64,000 nucleotides of DNA. It comes from Pseudomonas oryzihabitans. GTDB lineage: Bacteria; Pseudomonadota; Gammaproteobacteria; Pseudomonadales; Pseudomonadaceae. The notes beneath the pieces were generated by a model, which was not told where the DNA came from, made no database searches, and saw only the letters and a list, made by a program, of their open reading frames with translations. Where the stretch lies: positions 248,001-312,000 of the forward strand of contig NZ_VDND01000006.1 in the NCBI RefSeq assembly GCF_007665395.1. Reading direction: 5' to 3'. A program made the translations under genes and the position numbers. This document shows, piece by piece, positions 10,048 to 19,792 of the stretch. Within the stretch, counting starts at the first letter, position 1. Each line of letters starts with the position of its first letter.

Positions 10048-11307
10048 ATGACCACTTCCCCCGCGCTGCGCCCCATCGCCCGTTACTACGGCCTGGAATG
10101 GTTGCGCTTCCTCATGGCGCTGTACATGGTCGTCTACCACCTGGGCGGGCTCTACAGCGATCTGCCCAACGCCTTCCGCCGCCTGGCCGGCATGGGCTTC
10201 TTCGCCACCAGCACCTTCTTCCTGCTCTCCGGTTTCCTGCTGGCCCACGTCAGCCTGGATCGCCAGGGCGCGCTCAAGGGCAGCTCGCGCGGCTTCGTGC
10301 TGCGTCGCCTGTGCAACCTCTACCCCATCCACCTGCTCACCCTGCTGGTAGCCCTAGGCCTGGCCTATGGACTGTCGCAGGATTCCTGGCTGGAGCATGG
10401 GGTGCCGGTCTACTACAACCAGCATCCCTATCTGCAGCTGGACGAAGGCAGCCAGCTGGATGAGCTGCTGCCGCTGTCCTGGCTGGCCGCCACCACCCAT
10501 GTGCTCCTGCAACTGCTCCTGCTGCAATCCTGGGAGCCACGCTTTCTCTGGCTCAACGGCGCCGCCTGGTCGATCTCGGCGCTGTTGTTCTTCTACCTGC
10601 TGTTCCCGCTGCTCGGCCCGCGGCTGATGCGCCTGCGCCGCTGGGCCCTGGCCGCCGGCGGTCTCTGGGGCCTCTATCTGCTCGGCCCGCTGCTGGCCAC
10701 CTGGGCCCAGGCCTTCGATACCGTCACCGTCGGCGTCATCCACCGCAATCCGCTGATCCGCCTGCCGGAATTCCTGCTCGGCATCCTGCTCTATCGCGCC
10801 GTACAGGAGCCCTGGGTGGCCGAGACGACCCAGCGCCTGCGTGTCCCTCTATTGCTGTTCGGCCTCACCGGCCTCTGGCTCGGCGCCCTGCTGCTGGAGG
10901 GCGATGGTCGCCGCTGGTTCTACCTGGTCCACAATGGCCTGCTGACGCCTTTCCAGGCCGCGGTGCTGCTGGCCTGCGCCACCTTCGGCGAACCCGGCCG
11001 CGCCGGTATACGCCGCCTGGCCCAGCGCCTCGGCGAGGCCTCGCTGTGCATCTTCGCCGTCCATACGCCCCTGATCGGCGTCCTCGAACCCTGGACCCGC
11101 ACCCTGCTGGGCTGGCTGCACCTGGCCGGCGACAGCCTCGAAGACCTGGCCGAAGACGTCGGCGAGGCGTTGGCCCTGCCCATCCCCATTCCCGGCTGGA
11201 TGCTGCCGCTGCACCTGGCGCTCATCGTCCTGCTCGGACTGGCGATGCAGCGCTGGGTAGCCGGTCCTTTGCGGCGTTGGTTGCAGGCGCGGCTGCCCAA
11301 GTCTTAA
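10048..11307 (+). CDS. Acyltransferase family 3 (OafA-like) membrane protein
   Basis: A 419-residue polytopic inner-membrane protein with about ten hydrophobic helices. The N-terminal GLEWLRFLMALYMVVYH and the later FFATSTFFLLSGFLLAHV are the acyltransferase-3 signature, where an Arg and a His act in acyl transfer across the membrane. The RRLCNLYPIH stretch is the family's Arg-rich motif. Such enzymes O-acetylate or O-succinylate LPS, exopolysaccharides or other surface sugars. The gene stands alone; no glycan cluster surrounds it, so the acceptor is unknown. A PHO-box-like repeat and TATAAT precede it. Confidence 0.88.
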   Translation: MTTSPALRPIARYYGLEWLRFLMALYMVVYHLGGLYSDLPNAFRRLAGMGFFATSTFFLLSGFLLAHVSLDRQGALKGSSRGFVLRRLCNLYPIHLLTLLVALGLAYGLSQDSWLEHGVPVYYNQHPYLQLDEGSQLDELLPLSWLAATTHVLLQLLLLQSWEPRFLWLNGAAWSISALLFFYLLFPLLGPRLMRLRRWALAAGGLWGLYLLGPLLATWAQAFDTVTVGVIHRNPLIRLPEFLLGILLYRAVQEPWVAETTQRLRVPLLLFGLTGLWLGALLLEGDGRRWFYLVHNGLLTPFQAAVLLACATFGEPGRAGIRRLAQRLGEASLCIFAVHTPLIGVLEPWTRTLLGWLHLAGDSLEDLAEDVGEALALPIPIPGWMLPLHLALIVLLGLAMQRWVAGPLRRWLQARLPKS

Positions 11308-11365
11308 GAGATCCTTAAGCCACCCTGGCTAGCCTCGCCGCAGGAAACCGCAGCGGAGCTGAGCC

Positions 11366-11947
11366 TTGTCCAGCGAATACGAAGTCCACGGCCCCCACGA
11401 CCACGAAGTGGAACACGCCGCTCACGGCGCCCATCGCCGCGATAGCCTCACCGGCCGCATCGCCGTCACCACGGCCATCCTCGCCACCCTGGGCGCCCTC
11501 TGCGCCTACCAGGGCGGCAACGCCGAGAGCCTGGCGCTCTACTACAAGAACGAAGAAGCCATCGCCAAGACCGAAGCCGCCAACCAGTGGGGCTACTACC
11601 AGGCCAAGGGCGAGAAACAGAATCTCGCCGACTTGGGCGCCGCGCTCGCGACCAACCCCGACACCGCCCAGCGCTTCACCCAGGACAGCCAACGCTACGC
11701 CCAGCAAAAGGCCGAGATCCGTACCAAGGCCGAAGCCCTGGAAGCCAAGGTCGACGCCAACGAAGCCCTGAGCGAAACCCAGCTCCACCGCCACCACCGC
11801 TGGGCCCAGGCCACCATGCTCATGCAGGTCGCCATCTCCCTGGCCGCCATCACCTTGCTGACCCGCCGCCGCTGGCTGCAGGCGGCGGTCTATGGAGTCG
11901 CGGGGGCAGGGGTGGCTGTAGGGGTGTTGGCGTTGCTGCATGTCTAG
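11366..11947 (+). CDS. DUF4337 family membrane protein
   Basis: A 193-residue protein matching the DUF4337 pattern: a His-rich hydrophilic N-terminus, TM helix about residues 30-47 (ITVTTAILATLGAL-like), the conserved NQWGYYQAKGEK stretch, a charged coiled-coil middle about 75-145, and two C-terminal TM helices about 150-190. Function is unknown. The only in-frame start giving the full domain is TTG at 11366, supported by a GCGGAG ribosome binding site 7 bases upstream. The gene follows the acyltransferase by 58 bases, with a CTTAAG-AGATC-CTTAAG inverted repeat just after the acyltransferase stop. Confidence 0.82.
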   Translation: MSSEYEVHGPHDHEVEHAAHGAHRRDSLTGRIAVTTAILATLGALCAYQGGNAESLALYYKNEEAIAKTEAANQWGYYQAKGEKQNLADLGAALATNPDTAQRFTQDSQRYAQQKAEIRTKAEALEAKVDANEALSETQLHRHHRWAQATMLMQVAISLAAITLLTRRRWLQAAVYGVAGAGVAVGVLALLHV

Positions 11948-12020
11948 CCATTCAGGCGTTGCTAGGTAGCGACCACCAGGCGCTCTCAAAGCGGACGCTT
12001 GCTACAACGATAGAATTAGC

Positions 12021-12078
12021 TTTACTGGAACCATTAGGTCTCGTATACGTTACAAACCATCGACTTTGTTACGTATGC
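12021..12078 (+). promoter_or_regulatory. Promoter and operator-like inverted repeat of hipBA
   Basis: TTTACT (12021-12026) and TATACG (12044-12049) form a -35/-10 pair with a 17-bp spacer. An imperfect inverted repeat, GTATACGTTAC (12043-12053) and GTTACGTATGC (12068-12078), matches at 9 of 11 positions. Its left arm covers the -10 and its right arm reaches the hipB start. HipB-type antitoxins repress their own operon through such palindromes, so autoregulation is likely. Confidence 0.55.
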
Positions 12079-12335
12079 AGAACATGGACAGCGAGCTGAT
12101 CAGTCAACGCCTCGGCAGCCAACTCCGTCAGCGACGCCTCAATCGAGGCCTTACGCAAGCGAGCCTCGCTGAAATGGCAGGCCTTACCCGCCAAAAGATC
12201 ATCGCCGTGGAACGAGGAGACTCCCGTGTCAGTATGGCAGCCTACGCACGAGCGCTCGCAGCCTTGGATTGTGAGCTGGCGATAATCCCTGCCGCCTTGC
12301 CGACCTTGGACGAGATCCAGGGGGTATTCGACTGA
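12075..12335 (+). CDS. hipB: HipB-type antitoxin, XRE-family DNA-binding protein
   Basis: A protein of about 86 residues with a helix-turn-helix of the XRE/Cro type (LRQRRLNRGLTQASLAEMAG, then TRQKIIAVERG) covering residues about 15-70, and a short C-terminal tail (LPTLDEIQGVFD). Antitoxins of this type bind the partner HipA kinase and repress the operon. ATG 12075 is given; ATG 12084 is equally possible, and neither has a clear ribosome binding site. The stop overlaps the hipA ATG by one base. It lies at the left of the accessory patch next to the tRNA-bounded remnant. Confidence 0.85.
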   Translation: MQNMDSELISQRLGSQLRQRRLNRGLTQASLAEMAGLTRQKIIAVERGDSRVSMAAYARALAALDCELAIIPAALPTLDEIQGVFD

Positions 12336-13522
12336 TGAAGACACGGCTGCGAGTCGCAACCCCTGCAGGCGAGAGCGGAGCGCTCGTGGCCCAGGATGGT
12401 GACTACCTGTTTCGTTACCAAAACGAAGCCTCTGCGCAGGCCGCTGTCAGTCTGCTGATGCCGGTGCGCCTGGATGACTATCGCCACCGCGAACTGCATC
12501 CGATCTTCCAGATGAATTTGCCGGAAGGCTATGTACTGGAGCAGCTACGCAACAGGTTGGCCAAGCTGGTGCCTCTGGATCCTATGGCCCTGCTGGCCTT
12601 GACGGGCAGTAGTTCGCCCATCGGTCGCGTGACGGTGACGTCGCCTGAGATCGATACACTGCTGGAACGCCAGCGCTTTCCAGGCGAACGGCTCAGCGAG
12701 ATTCTCGCGTGGGATGGCACGGAAGACCTGTTCGTCGAATTGGTGGATCGCTACATCCTGCGAGCCGGTATTTCCGGCGTACAGCCCAAGGTGTTGGTGC
12801 CCGAGCGGGAGGATGCCCGCTTCACCTCGAGAACCGCCGAGTTGATCATCAAGAGCGGTCGAGACGAATTTCCGGGCCTGGCGATCAACGAATACCTCTG
12901 CATGGCCGTGGCCCGCGAAGCAGGCATTCCGGTGCCCGAGTTCCATCTCTCCAGCAATGCCAAGCTCTTCGTCATGCGCCGGTTCGACCGCGACGAACAT
13001 CTTGAACCTCTCGGCTTCGAAGATATGGCTGCCCTGATGGGGCTGGCGGCGGAGCAGAAGTACAGCAAGAGCTATTCGGCGATCGCCAAGGCCATCCGCC
13101 TGTTCTGTGCGCCCGAACATGTCCGCTCTTCGCTGGCGCAACTCTTCGCCACGGTGAGCCTGAGCTGCATCCTCGGCAATGGCGATGCGCATCTGAAGAA
13201 CTTCGGCTTGCTCTATACCGATCCTGCCCAGCGGGATGCCCGGCTGGCGCCCGCCTACGATATCGTCAACACCACCGCCTACCTTCCCGAGGATGTCCTG
13301 GCGCTGGAGTTGATGGGCAACAAGTCGCTGTTCGCCTCGCGCCAAGGCTTGCTGGATTTTGCGCAAGTCTGCGATGTGGAGCGACCGGCCGAAGTGATCC
13401 GCGCCCAGCTGGAAGCGCTGGAGCGGGTACTGCATCGTTCGGCTGAGCTTTGCAGCCAGGCGCCACAGGTCGTCGCTGCCATCCGGCACTGTGCCGCGCC
13501 TTTCGTGCAGACGTTCGGTTAG
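12335..13522 (+). CDS. hipA: HipA-type Ser/Thr kinase toxin
   Basis: A 395-residue HipA family protein. It has the N-subdomain-1 fold about 1-105, the phosphorylation/P-loop-like segment ISGVQPK with Ser147 just ahead of it, the catalytic loop NGDAHLKNFGLLY (Asp284, Asn289) and the metal-binding APAYDIV (Asp309). HipA of E. coli phosphorylates glutamyl-tRNA synthetase, raising ppGpp and causing persistence; the target here is not known. All kinase motifs are present and the gene is intact. Coupling to hipB through the 1-base ATGA overlap is typical. Base composition is lower in G+C than the housekeeping genes, consistent with acquisition. Confidence 0.9.
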   Translation: MKTRLRVATPAGESGALVAQDGDYLFRYQNEASAQAAVSLLMPVRLDDYRHRELHPIFQMNLPEGYVLEQLRNRLAKLVPLDPMALLALTGSSSPIGRVTVTSPEIDTLLERQRFPGERLSEILAWDGTEDLFVELVDRYILRAGISGVQPKVLVPEREDARFTSRTAELIIKSGRDEFPGLAINEYLCMAVAREAGIPVPEFHLSSNAKLFVMRRFDRDEHLEPLGFEDMAALMGLAAEQKYSKSYSAIAKAIRLFCAPEHVRSSLAQLFATVSLSCILGNGDAHLKNFGLLYTDPAQRDARLAPAYDIVNTTAYLPEDVLALELMGNKSLFASRQGLLDFAQVCDVERPAEVIRAQLEALERVLHRSAELCSQAPQVVAAIRHCAAPFVQTFG

Positions 13523-13612
13523 GCGCGTTGTTGAGGCACCAGACATTGGGCAATGCAGGACGAGCCCAAACACCTAGGCATGAATAAGCCGCGCAAAACG
13601 GGGCCCCTGAAA

Positions 13613-13659
13613 ACTGGTGAACTCACACGGACCCGAACAGTGAGCCAAAGGATTACGAG
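13613..13659 (-). repeat. Degenerate copy of the 3' end of the CAT-anticodon tRNA gene (attachment-site remnant)
   Basis: This 47-bp stretch aligns without gaps to 15457-15503, the 3' half of the nearby tRNA (CCA end, T arm, variable loop, part of anticodon arm), with 39 of 47 identical, in the same orientation. Identity stops abruptly at 13660. A partial 3' tRNA copy downstream of an intact tRNA gene is the footprint left by tRNA-targeting integrases, so 13660-15456 would be the inserted segment. The 8 mismatches mean an old or foreign attachment site. Confidence 0.75.
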
Positions 13660-13691
13660 GAGCGAGGTGTGGACTGATGCTGGCAAATTTC

Positions 13692-14576
13692 TCACGAGAA
13701 GACGTGTTTTCGGGTACCTGGGAAATCGCCACTCGCTTCCATTTCCGCCGCCATGCCAGCATCACTGACTCTGCGAAGTGAGGATGCGGCGATGAACTGC
13801 ACGTCCAGCGCGAGACCGACTAGGTCCAGTCGTGTGAGGCCGGAATCAGTGTATCGAGTCGCAACATAATTCGGCAAACGATTAGCTGCTTCGATGAGCA
13901 GTTCATCTTCAGAATGTGGATAGGCCGCAATCAATCTTTTGGCAATATCTTTGTGACGATGGTTCAATTCCTTGATTGCCTTTTCCGACATGCCGGAGTA
14001 ATACAGTGAGCCCTTCATCGCTAACTCAGCCACTAGGCAGATGGATTGGATGATAGAGCTAGAGATGTAGCTGCTACTCAAGCTGTTGGCTACATCTTCG
14101 AGATTTGACGTCGCTTGTGTCCACAAACTGCGCGCGGCGGGCCTTGCGTCGTGTTGGGCATAGTCGATCCCCATAATCAAATCGTGAATGTCGGCAAACG
14201 CATAGGCCGAGCGTGCAGCAATATTGCGATCGTTTCTGCACCATTTAAACCATTTGGCCGGACTGTCGAACTCCAACCCCTTATCAATGGTTATGGATGC
14301 AGTTCCGAAGGTAACGCCAAGAGTTACCTTTCGGACTTCATCAATCGAGGCCGCGAGCCCAACACCCATTCCCGGCCACGTCGTTTCTACACTGGGGATT
14401 AAGCGAGCGTAGGCACGATAGACTTCTTCGACTTCGGGATTATCTCCCAACCCTTCACTAAATCGAGTGCCCAGAATTTCGAGGGCTGCGTGGAAAGGCC
14501 TTGCGTGGAACCGAACTCCCTCTTGAGCATATTTTTTATCGAGCCGAAAAATGTCTTCATCGGTGAAATTTGCCAT
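13692..14576 (-). CDS. Putative HEPN-domain protein of unknown function
   Basis: A 294-residue protein I do not recognise by name. The middle (about residues 150-225) has HEPN-like features: ARSLWTQATSNLEDVANSL, then CLVAELAMKGSLYYSG, then LNHRHKDIAKRLIAA, resembling the A-E-L-x-x-K and H-D-hydrophobic-L pattern of HEPN helices. The canonical RNase R-x4-6-H motif is not clear. The N-terminal 140 residues match nothing I know. The gene is visibly poorer in G+C than its surroundings and sits between a tRNA gene and its degenerate 3' copy, so horizontal transfer is likely. HEPN proteins often act in toxin-antitoxin or antiphage systems, but no partner gene is seen. ATG 14576 is the natural start. 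Confidence 0.6.
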   Translation of the reverse strand: MANFTDEDIFRLDKKYAQEGVRFHARPFHAALEILGTRFSEGLGDNPEVEEVYRAYARLIPSVETTWPGMGVGLAASIDEVRKVTLGVTFGTASITIDKGLEFDSPAKWFKWCRNDRNIAARSAYAFADIHDLIMGIDYAQHDARPAARSLWTQATSNLEDVANSLSSSYISSSIIQSICLVAELAMKGSLYYSGMSEKAIKELNHRHKDIAKRLIAAYPHSEDELLIEAANRLPNYVATRYTDSGLTRLDLVGLALDVQFIAASSLRRVSDAGMAAEMEASGDFPGTRKHVFS

Positions 14577-15417
14577 CGTGTCTTTTCCCGTGCGATGATT
14601 TAATATGTAAATGCTCGGCAGTTGGCGGTGCTCAATTGATATCGGTTGGCGTTTTTAGAGTAAGTGGTTAGCTAACGCACCTGTCGAAGTCCAATGTATC
14701 GCTAGGATTTCCGTTTGCCAACGAAGCTCTTACCGCAAATAGTTCAAAGCTCAAATTGCCGAAGAATGCTTAAACCTAGAGCGGCGATTTCCATCGTAGC
14801 CTTCCATCACGGGATCAGCGCTAACGTGATCCGCAACCGGCTACTAATTTACCGGAACTACGACGCGGTCAGCTGAAAAGCTTTCCGGGGGGGGGGGGGG
14901 CGTGCTTTACGTGCTTGGTGAGCTGCAGACTGGAACAGCACGAATCCGAGAAGCATCGCTACGCAACCTAGGCATTCATGCTTTACCCGACCGACACGCG
15001 GATTCTGATGCAAGCCGCCTTGGCGAGATTGGACCGCCAATATCAGCTATCTGCCGATGGACCAAGACATCCTGCGCTGGGCGAGCATCCCGTGACGCCG
15101 AAGATGCCGTCGTAGATGTCCGGTGTAAGCTTCGCGGCTAAGTGGCTAGCCCAGATCAAAGACTACGAGGATGCCAAGCGCACGGGTTCAGAAGCGCACA
15201 CCATGAGCTCCGTGTGCCGCGCCTGCAGCGCTGGGCAGGTTCAGGCGTGGTGCTACGCTGGAAAAGCGCAAGCCCGATGCCCTGCGTGCTGGATACAACT
15301 GAGGCTCGTAGCCCGATGAGCCAAATCTCTGATCGAGCAAAAGCGTCTCGATTAAGCCAATGTACTCCGGGATGGGCCTTCGATCTTTCTCGCCGAAACG
15401 TTCGTTGAGCAGAAATG
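14577..15417. other. Gene-poor, probably degraded part of the tRNA-bounded island
   Basis: About 840 bases without a convincing gene. The left part is AT-richer and should hold the promoter of the HEPN-like gene. The right part has short open stretches on the plus strand, such as a 39-codon frame at 14978-15097 (MLYPTDTRILMQAALARLDR), that look like pieces of former genes, but none has a start, ribosome binding site and length together. No integrase, transposase or terminal inverted repeat is recognisable. Confidence 0.5.
14887..14900 (+). repeat. G14 homopolymer tract
   Basis: Fourteen consecutive G within non-coding island DNA. Such tracts slip during replication and are also frequent assembly or base-calling trouble spots. 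No gene whose phase it could switch is recognisable on either strand. Confidence 0.7.
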
Positions 15418-15442
15418 AAAAAGGCCAACATAATACTGGCCT
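15418..15442 (-). terminator. Intrinsic terminator downstream of the tRNA gene
   Basis: On the minus strand AGGCCA and TGGCCT pair around a 9-base loop and are followed by TTTTT. It lies 16 bases beyond the tRNA CCA end. Confidence 0.7.
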
Positions 15443-15458
15443 AGATCATTAATCTTAC

Positions 15459-15535
15459 TGGTGGGCCCACACGGACTCGAACCGTGGACCAAAGGATTAT
15501 GAGTCCTCTGCTCTAACCGACTGAGCTATAGGCCC
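15459..15535 (-). tRNA. tRNA with CAT anticodon (tRNA-Ile2 or elongator tRNA-Met)
   Basis: A 77-nt cloverleaf on the minus strand: acceptor GGGCCTA pairing with TGGGCCC, D arm GCTCAGTCGGTTAGAGC, anticodon arm GAGGA-CTCATAA-TCCTT, T arm CACGG-TTCGAGT-CCGTG, and encoded CCA. The anticodon CAT can be elongator Met or, if the C is lysidinylated by TilS, Ile2 reading AUA. The GACTCATAATC context resembles Ile2 of E. coli, but identity is not settled by sequence alone. It lies 104 bases downstream of rpoD on the same strand and appears to have been used as an integration site. Confidence 0.93.
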
Positions 15536-15596
15536 TATAGCGCGGTGGAGTATACCGGGGTGGCGGGTGATCGCCAAACCCTTGTCGGGCATAAAA

Positions 15597-15621
15597 AAAC
15601 CGGAGCCTGGGCTCCGGTTTT
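15597..15621 (-). terminator. Intrinsic terminator of the rpsU-dnaG-rpoD operon
   Basis: AAAACCGGAGCC and GGCTCCGGTTTT form a long stem with a 2-base centre just after the rpoD stop. A-rich and T-rich flanks on both sides allow it to work in either direction. Confidence 0.85.
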
Positions 15622-15639
15622 CCGTGCCGCGCGGGCGCC

Positions 15640-17493
<1,854 letters not shown>

Positions 17494-17540
17494 AGGTACC
17501 CTTCCACTGAAGGCATAGGCGGGCAAAAAATAAGCTGAAC

Positions 17541-17546
17541 ATTATA
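17541..17546 (-). promoter_or_regulatory. -10 hexamer of a possible rpoD-proximal promoter
   Basis: The minus strand reads TATAAT 48 bases before the rpoD ATG, in the gap after dnaG. No good -35 is seen at 16-18 bp. Internal promoters ahead of rpoD are known in this operon in E. coli. Confidence 0.4.
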
Positions 17547-17571
17547 GCCGGTTAGACGGCGGCCGTGCCAG

Positions 17572-19479
17572 TTAGGTCACGGAGCCCGCCGGACGGCTGA
17601 GGAGTTCGCGTAGGCGGTCCTTGTCTTCGGAGCTCAGCTCGCTCTGTCGCGCCTTGCGTAGGAGTTGCTCCAGCGAGCGATCACGCTGGCTGGCGGCTAA
17701 CCTCGTTATGGTGTCGAAAAACTGTTGTTCAAGGTTATCGCCGGCAATCAGCCATTCTTTTTCCGCCAGGGCGCGTAGCAGCCGCCCCTGTTCGGTGCCG
17801 TGCCAGCGGGCGATGAGTTGCAGGGTGCTCTGCCCGGGTTTCTTCTGCAGCGCCTCGACCAGGGCTACCAGCAGCTGGGCGTACTGGTCGCTTTCCTCGG
17901 CCAGGTTGCGTGCATCCTGTACCGCCTGGGCCAGGGTCGGGTGATGCAGCAGGCTGCGCAGGGCGGCCAGTACCGGGGTTTCCACCTTGACCGGCGGCTG
18001 GCGCGGAATGCGCTCGCCGCCGCCCTTGCCGTTGAAGTCCTTTTTCCAGCCCTTGCCGTCGCGTCCACCCTTGCCTTCGCGGCGTGGCGTCCACTGCTGC
18101 TGCGCCGGGGCTTCCTCGGCCTGGGCATAGGCGTAGTCGCCATAGTCGGGCGGGGGTGCGTCCTGCGGCGGTGCGGCAGGTGCCAGCTGGCTCAGGGCCT
18201 CGTTGCCGAGGCCGGTGAGTTCGCTCAGGCGCTGGCGCATCAGCAGGCGCAGGTTGTTGCCCGGGATCTTCTCGATCAGCGGCGCTGCCAGGGTGGCCAG
18301 GTGCGCCTTGCCTTCCAGGGTGGCCGGGTCCGCCTCGATCATCAGCTGCTGGAAGAAGTACTCGGCCAGCGGTTGGGCCTGCTGGACGAAGCGGGCCTGG
18401 AAGGCATCCGCCCCCTCGGCGCGCACCAGGGTGTCCGGGTCCTCGCCTTCGGGCAGGAACAGGAAGCGCACCCGGAAGCCGTCCTTGAGCACCGGCAGCG
18501 CCGATTCCAGGGCGCGCCAGGCGGCGCTGCGGCCGGCCTGGTCGCCATCGAAGCAGAACAGGATGCTCGGCACAATGCGAAACAACCGCTTGATGTGCTC
18601 TTCGCTGGTGGCGGTGCCCAGGGTGGCCACGGCGTTGCGGATGCCTTGCTGGGCCAGGGCGATGACATCCATGTAGCCTTCCACGACGAGGATCTCGTCC
18701 AGGTCGCGGTTGTGCTTGCGCGCCTCGAACAGGCCGTAGAGCTCCTGGCCCTTGTGGAACACCGGGGTTTCCGGCGAGTTGAGGTACTTGGGCTTGTCGT
18801 CGCCCAGCACCCGGCCGCCGAAGGCGATCACCCGGCCGCGGCTGTCGCGGATGGGGAAGATCACCCGGTCGCGGAAGCGGTCGTAGCGCTTGCCGCTCTC
18901 GGCGTTTTCCACCAGCAGGCCGGCGTCGAGCATGGCCTTCTGCTGCAGGTCGTCGCCACCCAGGTGCTTGCCCAGGTTGTCCCAGCCCGGTGGGGCGAAG
19001 CCCAGGCCGAAGTCCCGGGCGATCTCGCCGGTGAGGCCGCGCTTCTTCAGGTAGTCCACCGCCGCCTGGCGCCTGGGGTGGTTGCGCAGCGCCAGGCGAT
19101 AGTATTCGGCGGCGGCGGCCAGCAGGGGGTAGAGCGGAGAGTCCGTGGGTTGCCGTGGCTTGCGTCGACCGCCACTCTCTTCCCGCGGCACGTCCACACC
19201 GGCCTTTTTGGCCAGCTCCTCGACCGCCTCGGGGAATTCGAGGTTGTCGTGGTCCATGATGAAGCCCAGGGCGTTGCCGCCGGCGCCGCAGCCGAAGCAG
19301 TAGTAGAACTGCTTGTCGGGGCTGACGCTGAAGGAGGGCGTCTTCTCGTTATGGAAGGGGCAGCAGGCCATCCAGTTCTTGCCGGCCTTCTTGAGCTTCA
19401 CCCGCGCGCCCACCACCTCGACGATGTCGGTGCGGTTGAGCAGGTCGTCGATGAAGCCTTGCGGGATGAGTCCGGCCAT
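17572..19479 (-). CDS. dnaG: DNA primase
   Basis: A 635-residue primase that synthesises RNA primers at the replication fork. The N-terminal CHC2 zinc finger is present (CPFHNEKTPSF with YYCFGCGAGG), then the catalytic core with DFGLGFAPPGWDNL and the TOPRIM domain with VEGYMDVIAL and FDGDQAGR. A variable, Gln/Arg/Lys-rich linker about residues 420-490 leads to the C-terminal DnaB-binding helicase-interaction domain. Gene order rpsU, dnaG, rpoD on the minus strand is the classic macromolecular synthesis operon. The stop is 78 bases before the rpoD ATG. It overlaps no other gene and looks intact. Confidence 0.97.
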   Translation of the reverse strand: MAGLIPQGFIDDLLNRTDIVEVVGARVKLKKAGKNWMACCPFHNEKTPSFSVSPDKQFYYCFGCGAGGNALGFIMDHDNLEFPEAVEELAKKAGVDVPREESGGRRKPRQPTDSPLYPLLAAAAEYYRLALRNHPRRQAAVDYLKKRGLTGEIARDFGLGFAPPGWDNLGKHLGGDDLQQKAMLDAGLLVENAESGKRYDRFRDRVIFPIRDSRGRVIAFGGRVLGDDKPKYLNSPETPVFHKGQELYGLFEARKHNRDLDEILVVEGYMDVIALAQQGIRNAVATLGTATSEEHIKRLFRIVPSILFCFDGDQAGRSAAWRALESALPVLKDGFRVRFLFLPEGEDPDTLVRAEGADAFQARFVQQAQPLAEYFFQQLMIEADPATLEGKAHLATLAAPLIEKIPGNNLRLLMRQRLSELTGLGNEALSQLAPAAPPQDAPPPDYGDYAYAQAEEAPAQQQWTPRREGKGGRDGKGWKKDFNGKGGGERIPRQPPVKVETPVLAALRSLLHHPTLAQAVQDARNLAEESDQYAQLLVALVEALQKKPGQSTLQLIARWHGTEQGRLLRALAEKEWLIAGDNLEQQFFDTITRLAASQRDRSLEQLLRKARQSELSSEDKDRLRELLSRPAGSVT

Positions 19480-19565
19480 GGTCAGCGTCTGGATAGAAGG
19501 GCGAAGAGCGGAGGATGAAGCGAGGAGGGCAGTCTAGTGCGGTGCTTCAGAAGTTATCTACACAA

Positions 19566-19669
19566 TTTTGGTGGCGCTTTTTCGTCCTGGACGGCGTTGC
19601 TACTCCTCGCCATAGCCCTGCTATGACTCGTCGCAGCGCCTTGTCCGTGCCAAAAAATCACTCGCCAAA
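19566..19669. repeat. About 105-bp imperfect palindromic element between rpsU and dnaG
   Basis: The element is centred on CATAGC-CCT-GCTATG (19611-19625). Arms of about 45 bases on each side pair imperfectly: TTTTGG, TTTTT-C-G-C, GGAC, GCG, TGC on the left answer GTCC, CGC, GCA and CCAAA on the right. It contains no ORF. It looks like a mobile or amplified intergenic palindrome of the REP/MITE kind; an RNA hairpin in the operon leader is the alternative. Confidence 0.6.
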
Positions 19670-19739
19670 TCTTGCGCGAACGTCTGAAGCGCCGCACTAC
19701 GCCAGAGGGCGCCAGGGCGAAGCAGGAGTGTCAGAAACG

Positions 19740-19766
19740 AACAACCCGACCAGAGGTCGGGTTGTT
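19740..19766 (-). terminator. Terminator/attenuator after rpsU
   Basis: AACAACCCGACC and GGTCGGGTTGTT are perfect 12-bp arms around AGA, 26 bases after the rpsU stop. A partial terminator here is known in the E. coli rpsU-dnaG-rpoD operon, where it lets rpsU be made in excess over dnaG; the same role is inferred. Confidence 0.8.
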
Positions 19767-19792
19767 TGATGACGCCAGAGGAGCGCTATAAC

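Noticed and set aside
11307..11325. CTTAAG-AGATC-CTTAAG as a terminator after the acyltransferase gene
   Set aside because: The stem is AT-rich, 6 bp, without a T-tract.
14902..15408. Three short plus-strand frames in the tRNA island
   Set aside because: No ribosome binding site, no similarity I recognise, and they overlap each other in different frames; kept only as degraded DNA.
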